Shown here: positions 1 through 8,623 of the stretch, one piece after another
How the letters are laid out: every line of letters starts with the position of its first letter
Numbering within the stretch: the first letter of the stretch is position 1
Assembly (NCBI GenBank): GCA_035647455.1
Contig: DASRNI010000028.1
Location: forward strand, 212,706 to 276,705
Source of the DNA: UBA1361 sp035647455
GTDB lineage: Bacteria > Bacillota_I > Bacilli_A > RFN20 > CAG-826
Reading direction: 5' to 3'
Length of the DNA: 64,000 nt
Position numbers and translations under genes: made by a program
The notes under the pieces: generated by a model
Told to the model about the DNA's origin: nothing
Seen by the model: the letters and a program-made list of their open reading frames with translations, nothing else
Database searches by the model: none

Positions 1-1
1 T

Positions 2-466
2 GTTGTTATTTTTGCGAAAAAACAAAGTGTACACCAGCAGTTAGCAGCAGCCTTTCGGAGTGAAAAAGAAGTCATTCGCGAGTATCACTTACTAGTTTAT
101 GGTATATTAGTTAAGGATGAAGATGTAATCAACCTTTCTTTAAGAAAGAAAGTGAGCGTTGTTTATCCTGATAAGACCGGTTTACGGTCGCTAACAAAAT
201 ACAAAGTACTACAAAGGTACAATAAAAAAACACTAGTTGAAGCAACACTTATCACTGGACGTTCAAACCAAATCCGTGTACATTTTGCCGCGCTTGGTTA
301 TCCGCTTGTTGGTGATACAAAGTATGGTGTGGAAAACGACACAAACAGGTTAGCACTTAATGCATACAAATTAGTATTTACTAATTTAAAACCACCGCTT
401 GCTTATTTAAACGGGAAAGAGTTCATTGCCAATAATGAATTTATAAATATAAACCTTGAGGAGTAG
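2..466 (+). CDS. RluA-family pseudouridine synthase, C-terminal part
   Basis: This is the C-terminal part of a large-subunit or tRNA pseudouridine synthase, which converts uridine to pseudouridine in RNA. The 5' end lies outside the window; the frame is open from base 2 to the TAG at 464-466. The family signature TGRSNQIRVHFAALGYPLVGD is present in substance (Gly-Arg, Gln-Ile-Arg-Val-His, Gly-Asp-x-Lys-Tyr-Gly), and the preceding REYHLLVYG segment matches the region after the catalytic domain core. The catalytic Asp (HRLD motif) would be upstream of the window. The next gene, pgcA, starts 3 bases after the stop, and its ribosome site (GGAG) lies in the last codons here, so the two are probably cotranscribed. 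Confidence 0.9.
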   Translation, partial: VVIFAKKQSVHQQLAAAFRSEKEVIREYHLLVYGILVKDEDVINLSLRKKVSVVYPDKTGLRSLTKYKVLQRYNKKTLVEATLITGRSNQIRVHFAALGYPLVGDTKYGVENDTNRLALNAYKLVFTNLKPPLAYLNGKEFIANNEFININLEE

Positions 467-469
467 AAG

Positions 470-2161
470 ATGAGAGATATACAAAAACTATATGAAGCAT
501 GGCTTAGTCATGAAGAAATGCCAAAAGACTTAAAAAAAGAACTGAAGGCGATGAAAGGTAAAGCAATTGAAGACGCTTTTTTCCAAGATTTACAATTTGG
601 TACCGCTGGAATGCGGGGCATTCTTGGTCCAGGCACGAACCGTATTAATATATTTACAATTCGCCGCGCTGCCCTTGCCTTTGGTAAATACTTAATCAAA
701 GCATATCCTGATGCCCAAAAACGTGGCGTCGTAATTGCTTATGATAATCGTCATAAAAATACAGAGTTAATGATTGAAACTTCACGAACATTGCGTAGTA
801 TCGGTATTCGTACGTGTATTTTCGATGAACTTAAGCCAACACCACTTTTAAGTTTTGCTGTTCGTCATCTTAATTGTATAGGTGGCGTGATGATTACTGC
901 GTCGCACAATCCGAAAAATTATAACGGCTTCAAAGTTTACGATGATACTGGTTCACAATTAACACCAGAAAAAGTTGATTTAATTTTAAAAGAATTTAAA
1001 GAATTACCTGAACTTTTAGATATTAAAGTTACGGCACCGACAAACGGTTATGCACTACTTAGTGATGACACTGAAGAAACTTACTTCAAAAATGTGCTTG
1101 ATATTCAGATTAATCCAAATTTAGACCGTAAAGGTTATCGGATTGTATTCTCCCCGCAGCACGGTGCTGGTGCAAAGCTTGGTATGCGTGCACTTAATGT
1201 CATTGGTTACGATGTCATTAAAGTACTCGACCAAATGGAGCCTAATCCAAACTTCCCAAACACGAAAAGTCCGAATCCTGAAGATAAAGCTGCCTACATT
1301 GAAGCAATTAAAAATGCCCGTGCTCATGGTGCCCACCTTATTATTACGACTGACCCGGATGCTGATCGTCTTGGTTTAGCGTATCGCAATAAAAAAGGTA
1401 GCTTTTCTTATTTAACTGGTAATGAAGGCGGGGCCCTTCTAATTGATTATATTTTGAAACATAAAAAAGAACGCGGTGAACTACATCAAGATAGTTATTT
1501 ATATACAACAATTGTTACAAGTACACTTGGTTCAAAAATCGCCGAAAGCTACGGTGTAAATGTTAAAGAGTTTTTAACCGGTTTTAAATTTATCGGAACA
1601 CAAATCGCACTTGATGATTTAAATAAAGTAGACCGTTTTGTTTTTGGTTATGAAGAAAGTTATGGCTGTTTAGTCGCGCCATTTGTTCGTGATAAAGATG
1701 CTATCCAAGCGCTTGTCCTTTATAGTGAGATGGCGTTATATCATCATTTAGCCGGTAAAACACTTGATGTTGTGCTTGAAGAACTTGCCGTAAAACACGG
1801 CTACCATCATGATGTTACAAAGTCTTACGAATTTATTGGGGCCGCTGGGCAAGCAAAGTTACAAGCGATATTATCAAACTTGCGGAATAATGCCCCAACA
1901 TCACTCGGCGGCTTGAAAGTCGTGCAGTATGATGACTATTTAGTTAGTAAACGTTATATTAATGGTAAGGAAGAAGAGTTAACACTACCTGAAAGCGATG
2001 TATTGCGCTTTTATTTAGAAGGTGGCTCAACAGTTTCAATTCGCCCAAGTGGTACTGAACCAAAATGTAAAATTTATTACGGTATCATCAGCGAAAACAA
2101 AAAAAGTGCCGAAGCACTCCTTAAACCAATCGATGAACAATTAGCGAAACTATTTACGTAA
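470..2161 (+). CDS. pgcA: Phosphoglucomutase/phosphomannomutase (PgcA-type)
   Basis: This alpha-D-phosphohexomutase interconverts glucose-1-phosphate and glucose-6-phosphate in the cytosol, feeding UDP-glucose, glycolipid and polysaccharide synthesis. The catalytic phosphoserine loop TASHNP is at about residues 143-148 (Ser145). The Mg-binding loop DPDADRLG, the sugar-binding loop with GYEESYG and the C-terminal phosphate-binding RPSGTEPK are all present in the family order. Its 563 residues match the long PgcA/PGM2 subfamily rather than the 450-residue GlmM type. The start follows GAGGAG by 6 bases. The 3' end overlaps the convergent HAD gene by 12 bases. Confidence 0.95.
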   Translation: MRDIQKLYEAWLSHEEMPKDLKKELKAMKGKAIEDAFFQDLQFGTAGMRGILGPGTNRINIFTIRRAALAFGKYLIKAYPDAQKRGVVIAYDNRHKNTELMIETSRTLRSIGIRTCIFDELKPTPLLSFAVRHLNCIGGVMITASHNPKNYNGFKVYDDTGSQLTPEKVDLILKEFKELPELLDIKVTAPTNGYALLSDDTEETYFKNVLDIQINPNLDRKGYRIVFSPQHGAGAKLGMRALNVIGYDVIKVLDQMEPNPNFPNTKSPNPEDKAAYIEAIKNARAHGAHLIITTDPDADRLGLAYRNKKGSFSYLTGNEGGALLIDYILKHKKERGELHQDSYLYTTIVTSTLGSKIAESYGVNVKEFLTGFKFIGTQIALDDLNKVDRFVFGYEESYGCLVAPFVRDKDAIQALVLYSEMALYHHLAGKTLDVVLEELAVKHGYHHDVTKSYEFIGAAGQAKLQAILSNLRNNAPTSLGGLKVVQYDDYLVSKRYINGKEEELTLPESDVLRFYLEGGSTVSIRPSGTEPKCKIYYGIISENKKSAEALLKPIDEQLAKLFT

Positions 2162-2962
2162 TATTTTCTTAATTGGAGCGATTAACCCATCATTATTGTT
2201 GTCTTTTCGCGTAATAACACTTGCAATGGAGCGTAATTCACGCGCTCCATTTTTCATTAAGATGCTGTGTCCGGCCCATTTTAACATTTCCGTATCATTA
2301 AAATAATCACCACAAGCAATAACGTTTTCGCGCTTAATCCCAAGCAAATTAGCCGCATGCTCAACACCATCTTTTTTTGTACCATGGTCTTGATAAAGTT
2401 CAGCGTATGGTAAAGTACCCCAAAAGCGAATTTTGTAGTCAGAGTTTTTCTTCACTACTTCCTGAACAAGTTTCCGTGTTTTCGCGTCAATCCGTTTAAA
2501 GAGAAAAATCAAAGTGAGTGGATCTTCATTAATATTTAAAAATGGGTCGCCATAAACGATGTTCCCGCGATCATTCCAAAAGAAAGTATTTAGTTCATCA
2601 TCTTCATAAAGTAAATAAACCGTATTTTCTGTTTCAATCATTAAATTTTCAAAGATTTCATAACCAAGTTCAGCAACAATTGCTTGTAAAACGTTTCGAT
2701 CAAATGTAATCGCATGTGTCAGAAAGTCTTCTTCATGGGGATTGCTAATTAAAACACCGTTATGTGTAACGAGTGGCGCTTTTACATCAAGTTGCTTTTG
2801 AAATTCAAAAGCTGCACGTAAAGGCCGGCCTGTTGCAATGACAATATGGTGACCTTCTTTATCGAGTTTATTAAAAAAAGCGCGCGTTTTCGGGGTGATT
2901 GTTTTTTCATCCGTTAAAAGCGTGCCATCTAAGTCAAGGGCAATTAAATATTTTTGTTTCAT
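2150..2962 (-). CDS. Cof-type HAD-superfamily phosphatase
   Basis: This is a cytosolic HAD hydrolase of the Cof/YidA type, which dephosphorylates small phosphorylated metabolites such as sugar phosphates or flavin precursors. The substrate cannot be told from sequence. Motif I is DLDGTLLT near residue 9 (nucleophile and acid/base Asp), motif II is ATGR, a Lys follows in motif III, and motif IV is GDYFNDTEML, all in order. The 270-residue length is normal, with a C2B-type cap between motifs II and III. It starts 4 bases inside the end of trpS (ATGA overlap on the minus strand), so it is translationally coupled to trpS, and its end overlaps convergent pgcA. Confidence 0.92.
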   Translation of the reverse strand: MKQKYLIALDLDGTLLTDEKTITPKTRAFFNKLDKEGHHIVIATGRPLRAAFEFQKQLDVKAPLVTHNGVLISNPHEEDFLTHAITFDRNVLQAIVAELGYEIFENLMIETENTVYLLYEDDELNTFFWNDRGNIVYGDPFLNINEDPLTLIFLFKRIDAKTRKLVQEVVKKNSDYKIRFWGTLPYAELYQDHGTKKDGVEHAANLLGIKRENVIACGDYFNDTEMLKWAGHSILMKNGARELRSIASVITRKDNNNDGLIAPIKKILRK

Positions 2963-3936
2963 TTTAAGCCAACCGCCTTTTTAACTCTCTCTAAAGTAAT
3001 GGCGGCGACTTGTGTAGCCTTTTTAGCTCCTTCTTGCAGTACTTTATCAACAAGATCAGAATTTAATAATTCATTAACACGAGCTTGGAATGGTTCAAGT
3101 TCGGCAATAACGACATCAGCGACCGCCTTTTTAAAGTCACCGTACCGTGAAGATTTAAAAGTTTCTTCAGCAGCGGCAATTGTAATGTTACTAAGCGCGG
3201 CATAAATCGTTAATAAGTTAGTAATGCCAGGTTTATTATCTTTATCAGCATAAACTTTATCCCCGGAATCAGTAACTGCACTCATAATTTTCTTCCGCAT
3301 TGCAGCGGGTGAATCAGTTAAATAAATTTCGCCTTTACCGCTTTCGCTTTTGCTCATTTTTTTAGTTGGTTCACTAAGGGACATAATTCGCTGGCCAACT
3401 TTCGCAATAACAGGGGTAGGAACCGTTAAAACATCACCATAACGATTATTAAAACGAATCGCTAAGTCGCGCGTTATTTCAATATGTTGCTTTTGGTCGT
3501 CACCAACCGGAATTTTCTTCGCGTCATAAAGTAAAATATCGCTCGCCATTAAAACGGGATACGTAAAAAGGCCCAGCCCAATTGCGTTATGATCTTGATT
3601 TGCCGCCTGGTCTTTAAACTGGGTCATTCGGTTTAGTTCACCAAGGTATAAATAGTTTTGTAAAATTGCATTAAGTTCGGCATGCGCACTAACATCACTT
3701 TGTTTAAAAATCGTTACTTTGTCCGGGTTTAAGCCGGCTGCTAAGTAAAACGCAGTGATAAGTTTTGTGTTGTTACGTAATTCTTCAGGATCAATTGGCA
3801 ACGTTAAAGCATGTAAATCAGCAATAAAAATAAACATTTCATTTTCGGCTTGAAAAGACTCGAAATTACGGAGCGCGCCGATATAATTACCGAGTGTTAA
3901 CGTGCCTGTTGGTTTGATTCCACTTACTATTCGCAT
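2959..3936 (-). CDS. trpS: Tryptophanyl-tRNA synthetase
   Basis: This enzyme charges tRNA-Trp with tryptophan in the cytosol. The class I signatures are clear: GIKPTGTLTLGNYIGAL is the HIGH-region equivalent near residues 6-22, and KMSKSE is the KMSKS loop near residue 195. The 325-residue length is typical of bacterial TrpRS. The gene ends in TGA (2961-2959), which matters because this lineage is close to mollicutes that read TGA as Trp: here TGA is a stop. The HAD gene is coupled downstream by a 4-base overlap. No T-box is recognisable in the roughly 160 bases upstream. Confidence 0.97.
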   Translation of the reverse strand: MRIVSGIKPTGTLTLGNYIGALRNFESFQAENEMFIFIADLHALTLPIDPEELRNNTKLITAFYLAAGLNPDKVTIFKQSDVSAHAELNAILQNYLYLGELNRMTQFKDQAANQDHNAIGLGLFTYPVLMASDILLYDAKKIPVGDDQKQHIEITRDLAIRFNNRYGDVLTVPTPVIAKVGQRIMSLSEPTKKMSKSESGKGEIYLTDSPAAMRKKIMSAVTDSGDKVYADKDNKPGITNLLTIYAALSNITIAAAEETFKSSRYGDFKKAVADVVIAELEPFQARVNELLNSDLVDKVLQEGAKKATQVAAITLERVKKAVGLK

Positions 3937-4043
3937 TTTGATTACCTTTGTAGATTATAAATAAAAAGCGGCGTTTAGTCAATGTAACTGAAGGTAATCG
4001 TTAATATTCGCACTTTTAATCGGCAAAAAACGAAATTTTGGTA

Positions 4044-4072
4044 TTGATATCTTGTTTTAGATGCGATAAGAT
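4044..4072 (+). promoter_or_regulatory. Predicted sigma-A promoter of spx
   Basis: TTGATA (4044-4049) and TAAGAT (4067-4072) are separated by 17 bases and lie about 25 bases upstream of the spx start. This is a consensus-like housekeeping promoter. It is inferred from sequence only. Confidence 0.6.
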
Positions 4073-4096
4073 AGTTAACGGAACAAGGAGGTTAAG

Positions 4097-4534
4097 ATGA
4101 TTAAGATATACACATCACCAAGTTGTTCATCTTGTCGAAAAGTAAAACAATGGTTTGATGAACAACAAATACCATATGAAGAACATAATATATTCGCTTC
4201 AACGTTAGGTGAAGACGAATTGAAAGAAATATTATTCAAATCAGAAAACGGCACGGAAGATATTATTTCAACGCGGAGTAAAGTTATAAAGGAAAAGAAT
4301 ATCGATATTAATAGCTTAACGATGAATGAAGTAGTCGCGTTTATTCGGGAAAATCCATCCGTACTTAAGCGGCCAATTATGGTTGATACAAATCGGATTC
4401 AAGTTGGTTACAACTCTGAAGAAATAATGACGTTTATTCCTCGTGAACGCCGTAATCTAATGGATGATATGTTTATGGAAAAGCCGCGTCGTGCTAAACG
4501 TGAAGTTTGTGAAGGCGACGATTGCGATATTTAA
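4097..4534 (+). CDS. spx: Spx/ArsC-family redox regulator
   Basis: Spx is a thioredoxin-fold regulator that binds the RNA polymerase alpha C-terminal domain and redirects transcription under thiol stress. The N-terminal CSSC (residues 9-12 region: SPSCSSCRK) is the redox switch. The KRPIM segment and the conserved Arg near residue 92 match the ArsC/Spx fold. Spx of Bacillus is about 131 residues; this protein has 145, with an extra basic then acidic tail ending VCEGDDCDI that adds a second Cys pair. Start choice is firm: AAGGAGG sits 7 bases upstream. It is a single-gene unit with its own promoter and terminator. ArsC-type arsenate reductase is less likely because of the CxxC. Confidence 0.88.
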   Translation: MIKIYTSPSCSSCRKVKQWFDEQQIPYEEHNIFASTLGEDELKEILFKSENGTEDIISTRSKVIKEKNIDINSLTMNEVVAFIRENPSVLKRPIMVDTNRIQVGYNSEEIMTFIPRERRNLMDDMFMEKPRRAKREVCEGDDCDI

Positions 4535-4549
4535 CGTAAAGTTAATTAA

Positions 4550-5125
4550 TTAAGACTTAAGAGCCTTAAAGGCTCTTTTTTGTTTGCTTTCAAAGTTCTC
4601 AACAAAGGGAAAACCGATTTCTTCGCAGATTTTTGCAAGTGTTTCCCGGGCTTGGCGTAATGAAGTTGCTTCCATTTCAAGTTCAAAATCTTGTTTGTCA
4701 CTATAACGGTTTTCGTCAATTGCGAGTTTATGTTCACCGTAATTAACTTCAATCCGGAGCGTTGATAAACTAGCAAGAATCTCGAGTTTTTCAATTTTGA
4801 CGTATAAGCTATCAAGAAAATCGTAAATAGAGCCAGTTGGGAAGACATTTTCTTTTCTCAGCGCTAAAAATTGTTCTTTCGTTAGTATTTGCGTTTTCTC
4901 AAGTAAACCTTCAGCCATTGGCAGCTTAAGCGTCATTAAGTAACCGTTAAGTTTGCGGATTCTTAAACTTAAGCCAAGGTTGCGTAGTGCTAAATCATTT
5001 GTATCGATATAGTAGTTTTTTTGAATAAATCCGTCAGAGACGTCAAGATCAAAATGTCGTAATGTTTGTTGGTATTGGGGGTATGATAATAAAGTTTTTA
5101 CTTCAATCTCTAAATTTGTGGCCAT
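4550..5125 (-). CDS. CYTH-domain protein (triphosphate tunnel enzyme family)
   Basis: Members of this family hydrolyse triphosphates (inorganic triphosphate, thiamine triphosphate) or make cAMP inside a beta tunnel. The N-terminal NLEIEVK carries the family ExExK signature (residues 4-10 region), and alternating charged strands such as LRIRKLNG, LRIEVN and FELEMEA follow. Its 191 residues match the YjbK-type Firmicute proteins, which lie near nadK/ppnK in other genomes, as here. The start has AAGGAGATAG upstream on the minus strand. The stop codon and last codons overlap the hairpin that terminates spx. The substrate is unknown. Confidence 0.85.
   Translation of the reverse strand: MATNLEIEVKTLLSYPQYQQTLRHFDLDVSDGFIQKNYYIDTNDLALRNLGLSLRIRKLNGYLMTLKLPMAEGLLEKTQILTKEQFLALRKENVFPTGSIYDFLDSLYVKIEKLEILASLSTLRIEVNYGEHKLAIDENRYSDKQDFELEMEATSLRQARETLAKICEEIGFPFVENFESKQKRAFKALKS
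4559..4581 (+). terminator. Rho-independent terminator of spx
   Basis: The stem AAGAGCC / GGCTCTT with loop TTAAA is followed by a run of six T. It lies 25 bases after the spx stop. The same DNA encodes the last residues of the convergent CYTH gene, so one sequence serves both as terminator and as coding end. Confidence 0.85.
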
Positions 5126-5179
5126 AAAGCTATCTCCTTATACGAATATGATACAATAATATTAGTCTTTTATAAAGTT

Positions 5180-5971
5180 ATGAGTATGAAATTTAACATT
5201 GTAATTCGGAATGACAAACAAAGTGAAAACGTAAGCAAAGAGCTTAACGACTTACTTTTACATAACAGTTTTACACGTGATGAAGTTAACCCGGACTTTG
5301 TCTTTTGTGTTGGTGGTGACGGAACTTTTTTAAAAGCCGTTCATCTTTATAAAACGAAACTTAAGCGGATTAGTTTTATCGGCATTCATACCGGATCACT
5401 TGGTTACTTTGCTGATTTTGGTCGTGAGCATTTAAACGAATTAATTAGTGATATCATCGAACAAAACATTATCACTCGGAAGTACCGGCTCGTTGAAGCG
5501 CACGTAACCCAAGCAGAAAGAACGCGTAAATTTTACGCAGTTAACGAAGTTAAAGTTGAAAATGTTCATCACACACTAGTGCTAGATGTTTATTTAAATG
5601 GCCGTCTTTTAGAAAATTATCGTGGTAACGGTGTACTTGTTTGTAGCCAACTCGGCAGTACTGGTTACAATAAAAGCATTGGCGGCAGTTTAATTAGACG
5701 CAATTTAGAACTATTACAATACACAAAAATTGCCCCAATTAGCAATAGTGTTTACCGCCCCTTAATTAATTCGCTGATTTTAAGCGATAAGGATGAACTT
5801 GTTTTTAAAGGTCATAACGCGTTTACTTATTTTGGTTACGATAGTCTTACAAAAAAGCTAAAAGATGTCCCTTTCGCAATTAGTGTAAAACTAAGTAAGA
5901 AAAAAGTAACAATTGTCCATAGTAAAAAACGCCATTACACAAATATAATTCGCGAGGCATTTTTAAAGTAA
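5180..5971 (+). CDS. nadK: NAD kinase
   Basis: This enzyme phosphorylates NAD to NADP using ATP or polyphosphate. The diagnostic GGDGTFLKAVH is at about residues 46-56, and the nucleotide-binding region (GSTGYNKSIGG) is near residues 160-170. The 263-residue length suits the short Firmicute PpnK type. It is divergent from the CYTH gene with only 54 bases between. No Shine-Dalgarno site is visible; the start could be ATG at 5180 or 5186, and a TATAAA just upstream (5171-5176) would put transcription initiation at or next to the start codon, suggesting a leaderless message. Confidence 0.93.
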   Translation: MSMKFNIVIRNDKQSENVSKELNDLLLHNSFTRDEVNPDFVFCVGGDGTFLKAVHLYKTKLKRISFIGIHTGSLGYFADFGREHLNELISDIIEQNIITRKYRLVEAHVTQAERTRKFYAVNEVKVENVHHTLVLDVYLNGRLLENYRGNGVLVCSQLGSTGYNKSIGGSLIRRNLELLQYTKIAPISNSVYRPLINSLILSDKDELVFKGHNAFTYFGYDSLTKKLKDVPFAISVKLSKKKVTIVHSKKRHYTNIIREAFLK

Positions 5972-5974
5972 ATT

Positions 5975-6334
5975 ATGACATTTAGTGAATTTTTAGAACA
6001 ATACGCATTATTAATTTCCGCGCTCGTTGCAGCGGTAATTTTAGTTCTTATTATTTTATTCTTAGTTTTACCGAAACTCAGTAAAAAAACTCGAGAAGTA
6101 GAAGTGCTCACGGAAGACGAAAATGCGGTAATTATCAACGCTCTTGGTGGCAGTGAAAACATTATTGAAATATCAAGTCAAGGTTCACGCGTAACGGTGA
6201 CGCTTAAAGATCAAACAAAGTTTGATGAAGAAACTTTAAAAAAGCACGGCGTTAGCCGTACTATTATTATGGAAGAAAAAATTATTTTACTCGTTTCCGA
6301 AACACTAGCGACTAATTTAAATAAACTTCGCTAA
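5975..6334 (+). CDS. Membrane-anchored PTS EIIB-like protein lacking the active Cys
   Basis: The protein has 119 residues. Residues 10-34 form one hydrophobic membrane helix, and the rest is a soluble cytoplasmic domain. The segment ALGGSENIIEISSQGSRVTV (residues 57-76) aligns by eye with the glucose-family EIIB signature GGxENIxxLDACITRLRV: Glu-Asn-Ile, the Arg after the Cys and the following VTLKDxxKxDExxLKxHG are conserved. Gln69 stands where the phosphorylated Cys should be, so phosphotransfer is unlikely. It may be a regulatory relic or a scaffold. It begins 3 bases after nadK and overlaps convergent maf by 18 bases. The fold assignment is inference; absence of the Cys is seen directly. 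Confidence 0.7.
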   Translation: MTFSEFLEQYALLISALVAAVILVLIILFLVLPKLSKKTREVEVLTEDENAVIINALGGSENIIEISSQGSRVTVTLKDQTKFDEETLKKHGVSRTIIMEEKIILLVSETLATNLNKLR

Positions 6335-6853
6335 GTCTTCAACGGGTAATCCCATCACATTAAAATAGCTACCATTAATTTTCTTGACAAGATTAAACTC
6401 TTCGTCTTGGATACCGTAAGCTCCCGCTTTATCAAAAGGGGAGCCGCTCTTTATATATGCATCAATCACTGCATCAGTTAACTCATTAAAATAAACTTCA
6501 GTGACGACATTACGATTAACTTCGCGGCGTGGGCCAATTAATGTATAACCACTAATAACATGGTGCTTTTTACCACTTAATTGACGGAGCATTTTTTTTG
6601 CATCTGCTGCATCCTTTGGTTTGCCGAGTAGTTCACCATCAACAACAACGATTGTATCGCATGCTAAAACGGTTGCGTCCGGATAGTTTTGAAAGATGGC
6701 ATACGCTTTAAATTTGCTCGTGATCTTTGCCGTATCACTTGGAATACTTGTTGAAATTTCTTCATCAATATCAGGAACAATAATTGTAAATTCCGGGACG
6801 AGTTTTTTAAGTAACTCATGACGACGGGGTGATTTTGACGCTAAAATAAACAT
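6317..6853 (-). CDS. maf: Maf-family nucleotide pyrophosphatase
   Basis: Maf proteins hydrolyse non-canonical or modified nucleoside triphosphates (dTTP/UTP or m7GTP subfamilies) and were first linked to septum inhibition. The N-terminal ASKSPRRHELL signature, the ACDTIVVVDGELLGKP block and SGKKHHVISGYT are all present; 178 residues is normal. The start overlaps the stop of rnj by one base (TAATG on the minus strand), indicating translational coupling. The 3' end overlaps the EIIB-like gene by 18 bases. Confidence 0.93.
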   Translation of the reverse strand: MFILASKSPRRHELLKKLVPEFTIIVPDIDEEISTSIPSDTAKITSKFKAYAIFQNYPDATVLACDTIVVVDGELLGKPKDAADAKKMLRQLSGKKHHVISGYTLIGPRREVNRNVVTEVYFNELTDAVIDAYIKSGSPFDKAGAYGIQDEEFNLVKKINGSYFNVMGLPVEDLAKFI

Positions 6854-8535
6854 TATTCGTTCCGATCCATAATTACGGGAATAACCATCGGTTTACGGCC
6901 GGTTTTGCTTAAAAAGAGTGGTTCCAACTCATCTTTAACAACTCGTTTGATTTCTCCAAATGTTGTTGTTTTACTCGCAAATAGCGTGTTTAATACGGTG
7001 TTTATATGTTTTTCTGCACTTGGTAGTAAGTTTGAAACGTTATAACTAATAAAGCCACGCGAATAAAGTTCAATTGGTCCGAGTAAGCGATTGTTTTTCG
7101 CATCAACACTAATTAAAACACTAACCATTCCATCGTTATTTAATTGACGACGGTCATCGAGTACTGACTTCGACATCCCCGCGCTGCTGTTACCATCTAA
7201 ATAAACATCTTCAACAGGAATTCTTTTTCCGCGTGTTACTTTACCATTGCGGAGTTCTAAAACATCACCATTTTGAAGTACGAATGAATTTTCTAATGGG
7301 ACACCGACCTTTTCGGCAAGGTCAGCATGTAATTTAAGCATTCTAAATTCGCCATGCATCGGCATGAAATATTTTGGACGAACAAGCCGGAGCATAAGCT
7401 TTAATTCTTCTTGCGAAGGGTGGCCGGAGCTATGAATATTGCGTAAAATTGAGTTCGTTAACACTGTCGCACCTAAGCGAGTTAGCTGGTTCACGATTTT
7501 ATCAATGCCGACACTATTACCAGGAATTGGTGAACTAGAGAACACAACTGTATCGCCAGGAATAATACTAATATCTTTATGTGAACCATCGGCGATCCGT
7601 GATAACGCAGCGAGTGGTTCGCCTTGTGAACCAGTACAAATAATCACTAATTCACTCGGTTTATAAAGACCAACTTTATTTGTTTCAACGATTGAAGCGT
7701 CGGCAATTTTAATATGGCCGAGTTCACGAGAAGCGCGAATTGCGCGCTCCATTGAACTACCAACAATTACTACTTTACGTTTAAAGTTTACTGTTGCCTC
7801 AACAACTTGTTGAATGCGGCTAATGTTACTCGAAAATGTAGACACGATTAAGCGGCCGCTTGCATTAGCGAAAATTTCATTAATTGCGGTAATAACTGTT
7901 CTTTCACTAGGTGTATAGCCAGGTTGTTCAGCATTTGTCGAGTCACTTAAAAATAAATCAACACCTTTGTTGCCAAGTTCGGCAATTTTGCCTAGCTCCA
8001 TATGGCGACCAATCGGCGTGAAGTCAACTTTAAAGTCTCCTGTACTAACGATGCGGCCATGCGGTGTTTCAACTGCGTAACCATAACAATCAGGAATACT
8101 ATGGGTGACTGCAAAAAATGTAATTTGCATTTTATCAATATTAATCACCGTGTCGCTGTCGTATTCAACGATATTAACCGGTGTTTTAATCCGCATTAAT
8201 TGAAGTTTATAACGAATGAGTTGCGCGGCAAGTGGCGGCGCGTAAATAATCGGAATGTGCACACTTTGAATTAAGAAAGGGATCGCTCCGATATGGTCTT
8301 CGTGACCATGGGTAATGACTAGGGCTTTAATTTTTCGTGAATTCGTCACAAGATGACTAAAATCCGGGATTACATAATCGATTCCGGGTAATCCTTGTTC
8401 AGGAAAAAGAACACCAGCATCGAAGATGACTAAGCTCTTTTCATCTTCAATAACATACATATTTTTACCGACTTCACCGAGCCCACCTAAAGCATAAACG
8501 GAAACCGGCATTGAAAACTTCGAAGTTTCATTCAT
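6853..8535 (-). CDS. rnj: Ribonuclease J (metallo-beta-lactamase exo/endoribonuclease)
   Basis: RNase J degrades and matures mRNA and rRNA from the 5' end in Firmicutes. The N-terminal metallo-beta-lactamase domain carries THGHEDHIGAIPFL (HxHxDH, residues about 74-87) and later His/Asp ligands (AVTHSIPD, STGDFKVD). The beta-CASP domain follows with TFSSNISRIQQ, ICTGSQGEP and SSGHPSQEEL, then a C-terminal dimerisation domain; about 560 residues is the standard length. A GTG at 8544 is in frame, but the ATG at 8535 is chosen because GAGGTG lies 6 bases upstream of it. It is cotranscribed with maf. Confidence 0.95.
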   Translation of the reverse strand: MNETSKFSMPVSVYALGGLGEVGKNMYVIEDEKSLVIFDAGVLFPEQGLPGIDYVIPDFSHLVTNSRKIKALVITHGHEDHIGAIPFLIQSVHIPIIYAPPLAAQLIRYKLQLMRIKTPVNIVEYDSDTVINIDKMQITFFAVTHSIPDCYGYAVETPHGRIVSTGDFKVDFTPIGRHMELGKIAELGNKGVDLFLSDSTNAEQPGYTPSERTVITAINEIFANASGRLIVSTFSSNISRIQQVVEATVNFKRKVVIVGSSMERAIRASRELGHIKIADASIVETNKVGLYKPSELVIICTGSQGEPLAALSRIADGSHKDISIIPGDTVVFSSSPIPGNSVGIDKIVNQLTRLGATVLTNSILRNIHSSGHPSQEELKLMLRLVRPKYFMPMHGEFRMLKLHADLAEKVGVPLENSFVLQNGDVLELRNGKVTRGKRIPVEDVYLDGNSSAGMSKSVLDDRRQLNNDGMVSVLISVDAKNNRLLGPIELYSRGFISYNVSNLLPSAEKHINTVLNTLFASKTTTFGEIKRVVKDELEPLFLSKTGRKPMVIPVIMDRNE

Positions 8536-8623
8536 AATGTTCACCTCAATTATAAATTATTTTGACAACGTTATTTATATTTTAAAGGAAAATATACTCT
8601 TTGTAAACGCAAAACGTTAATAG

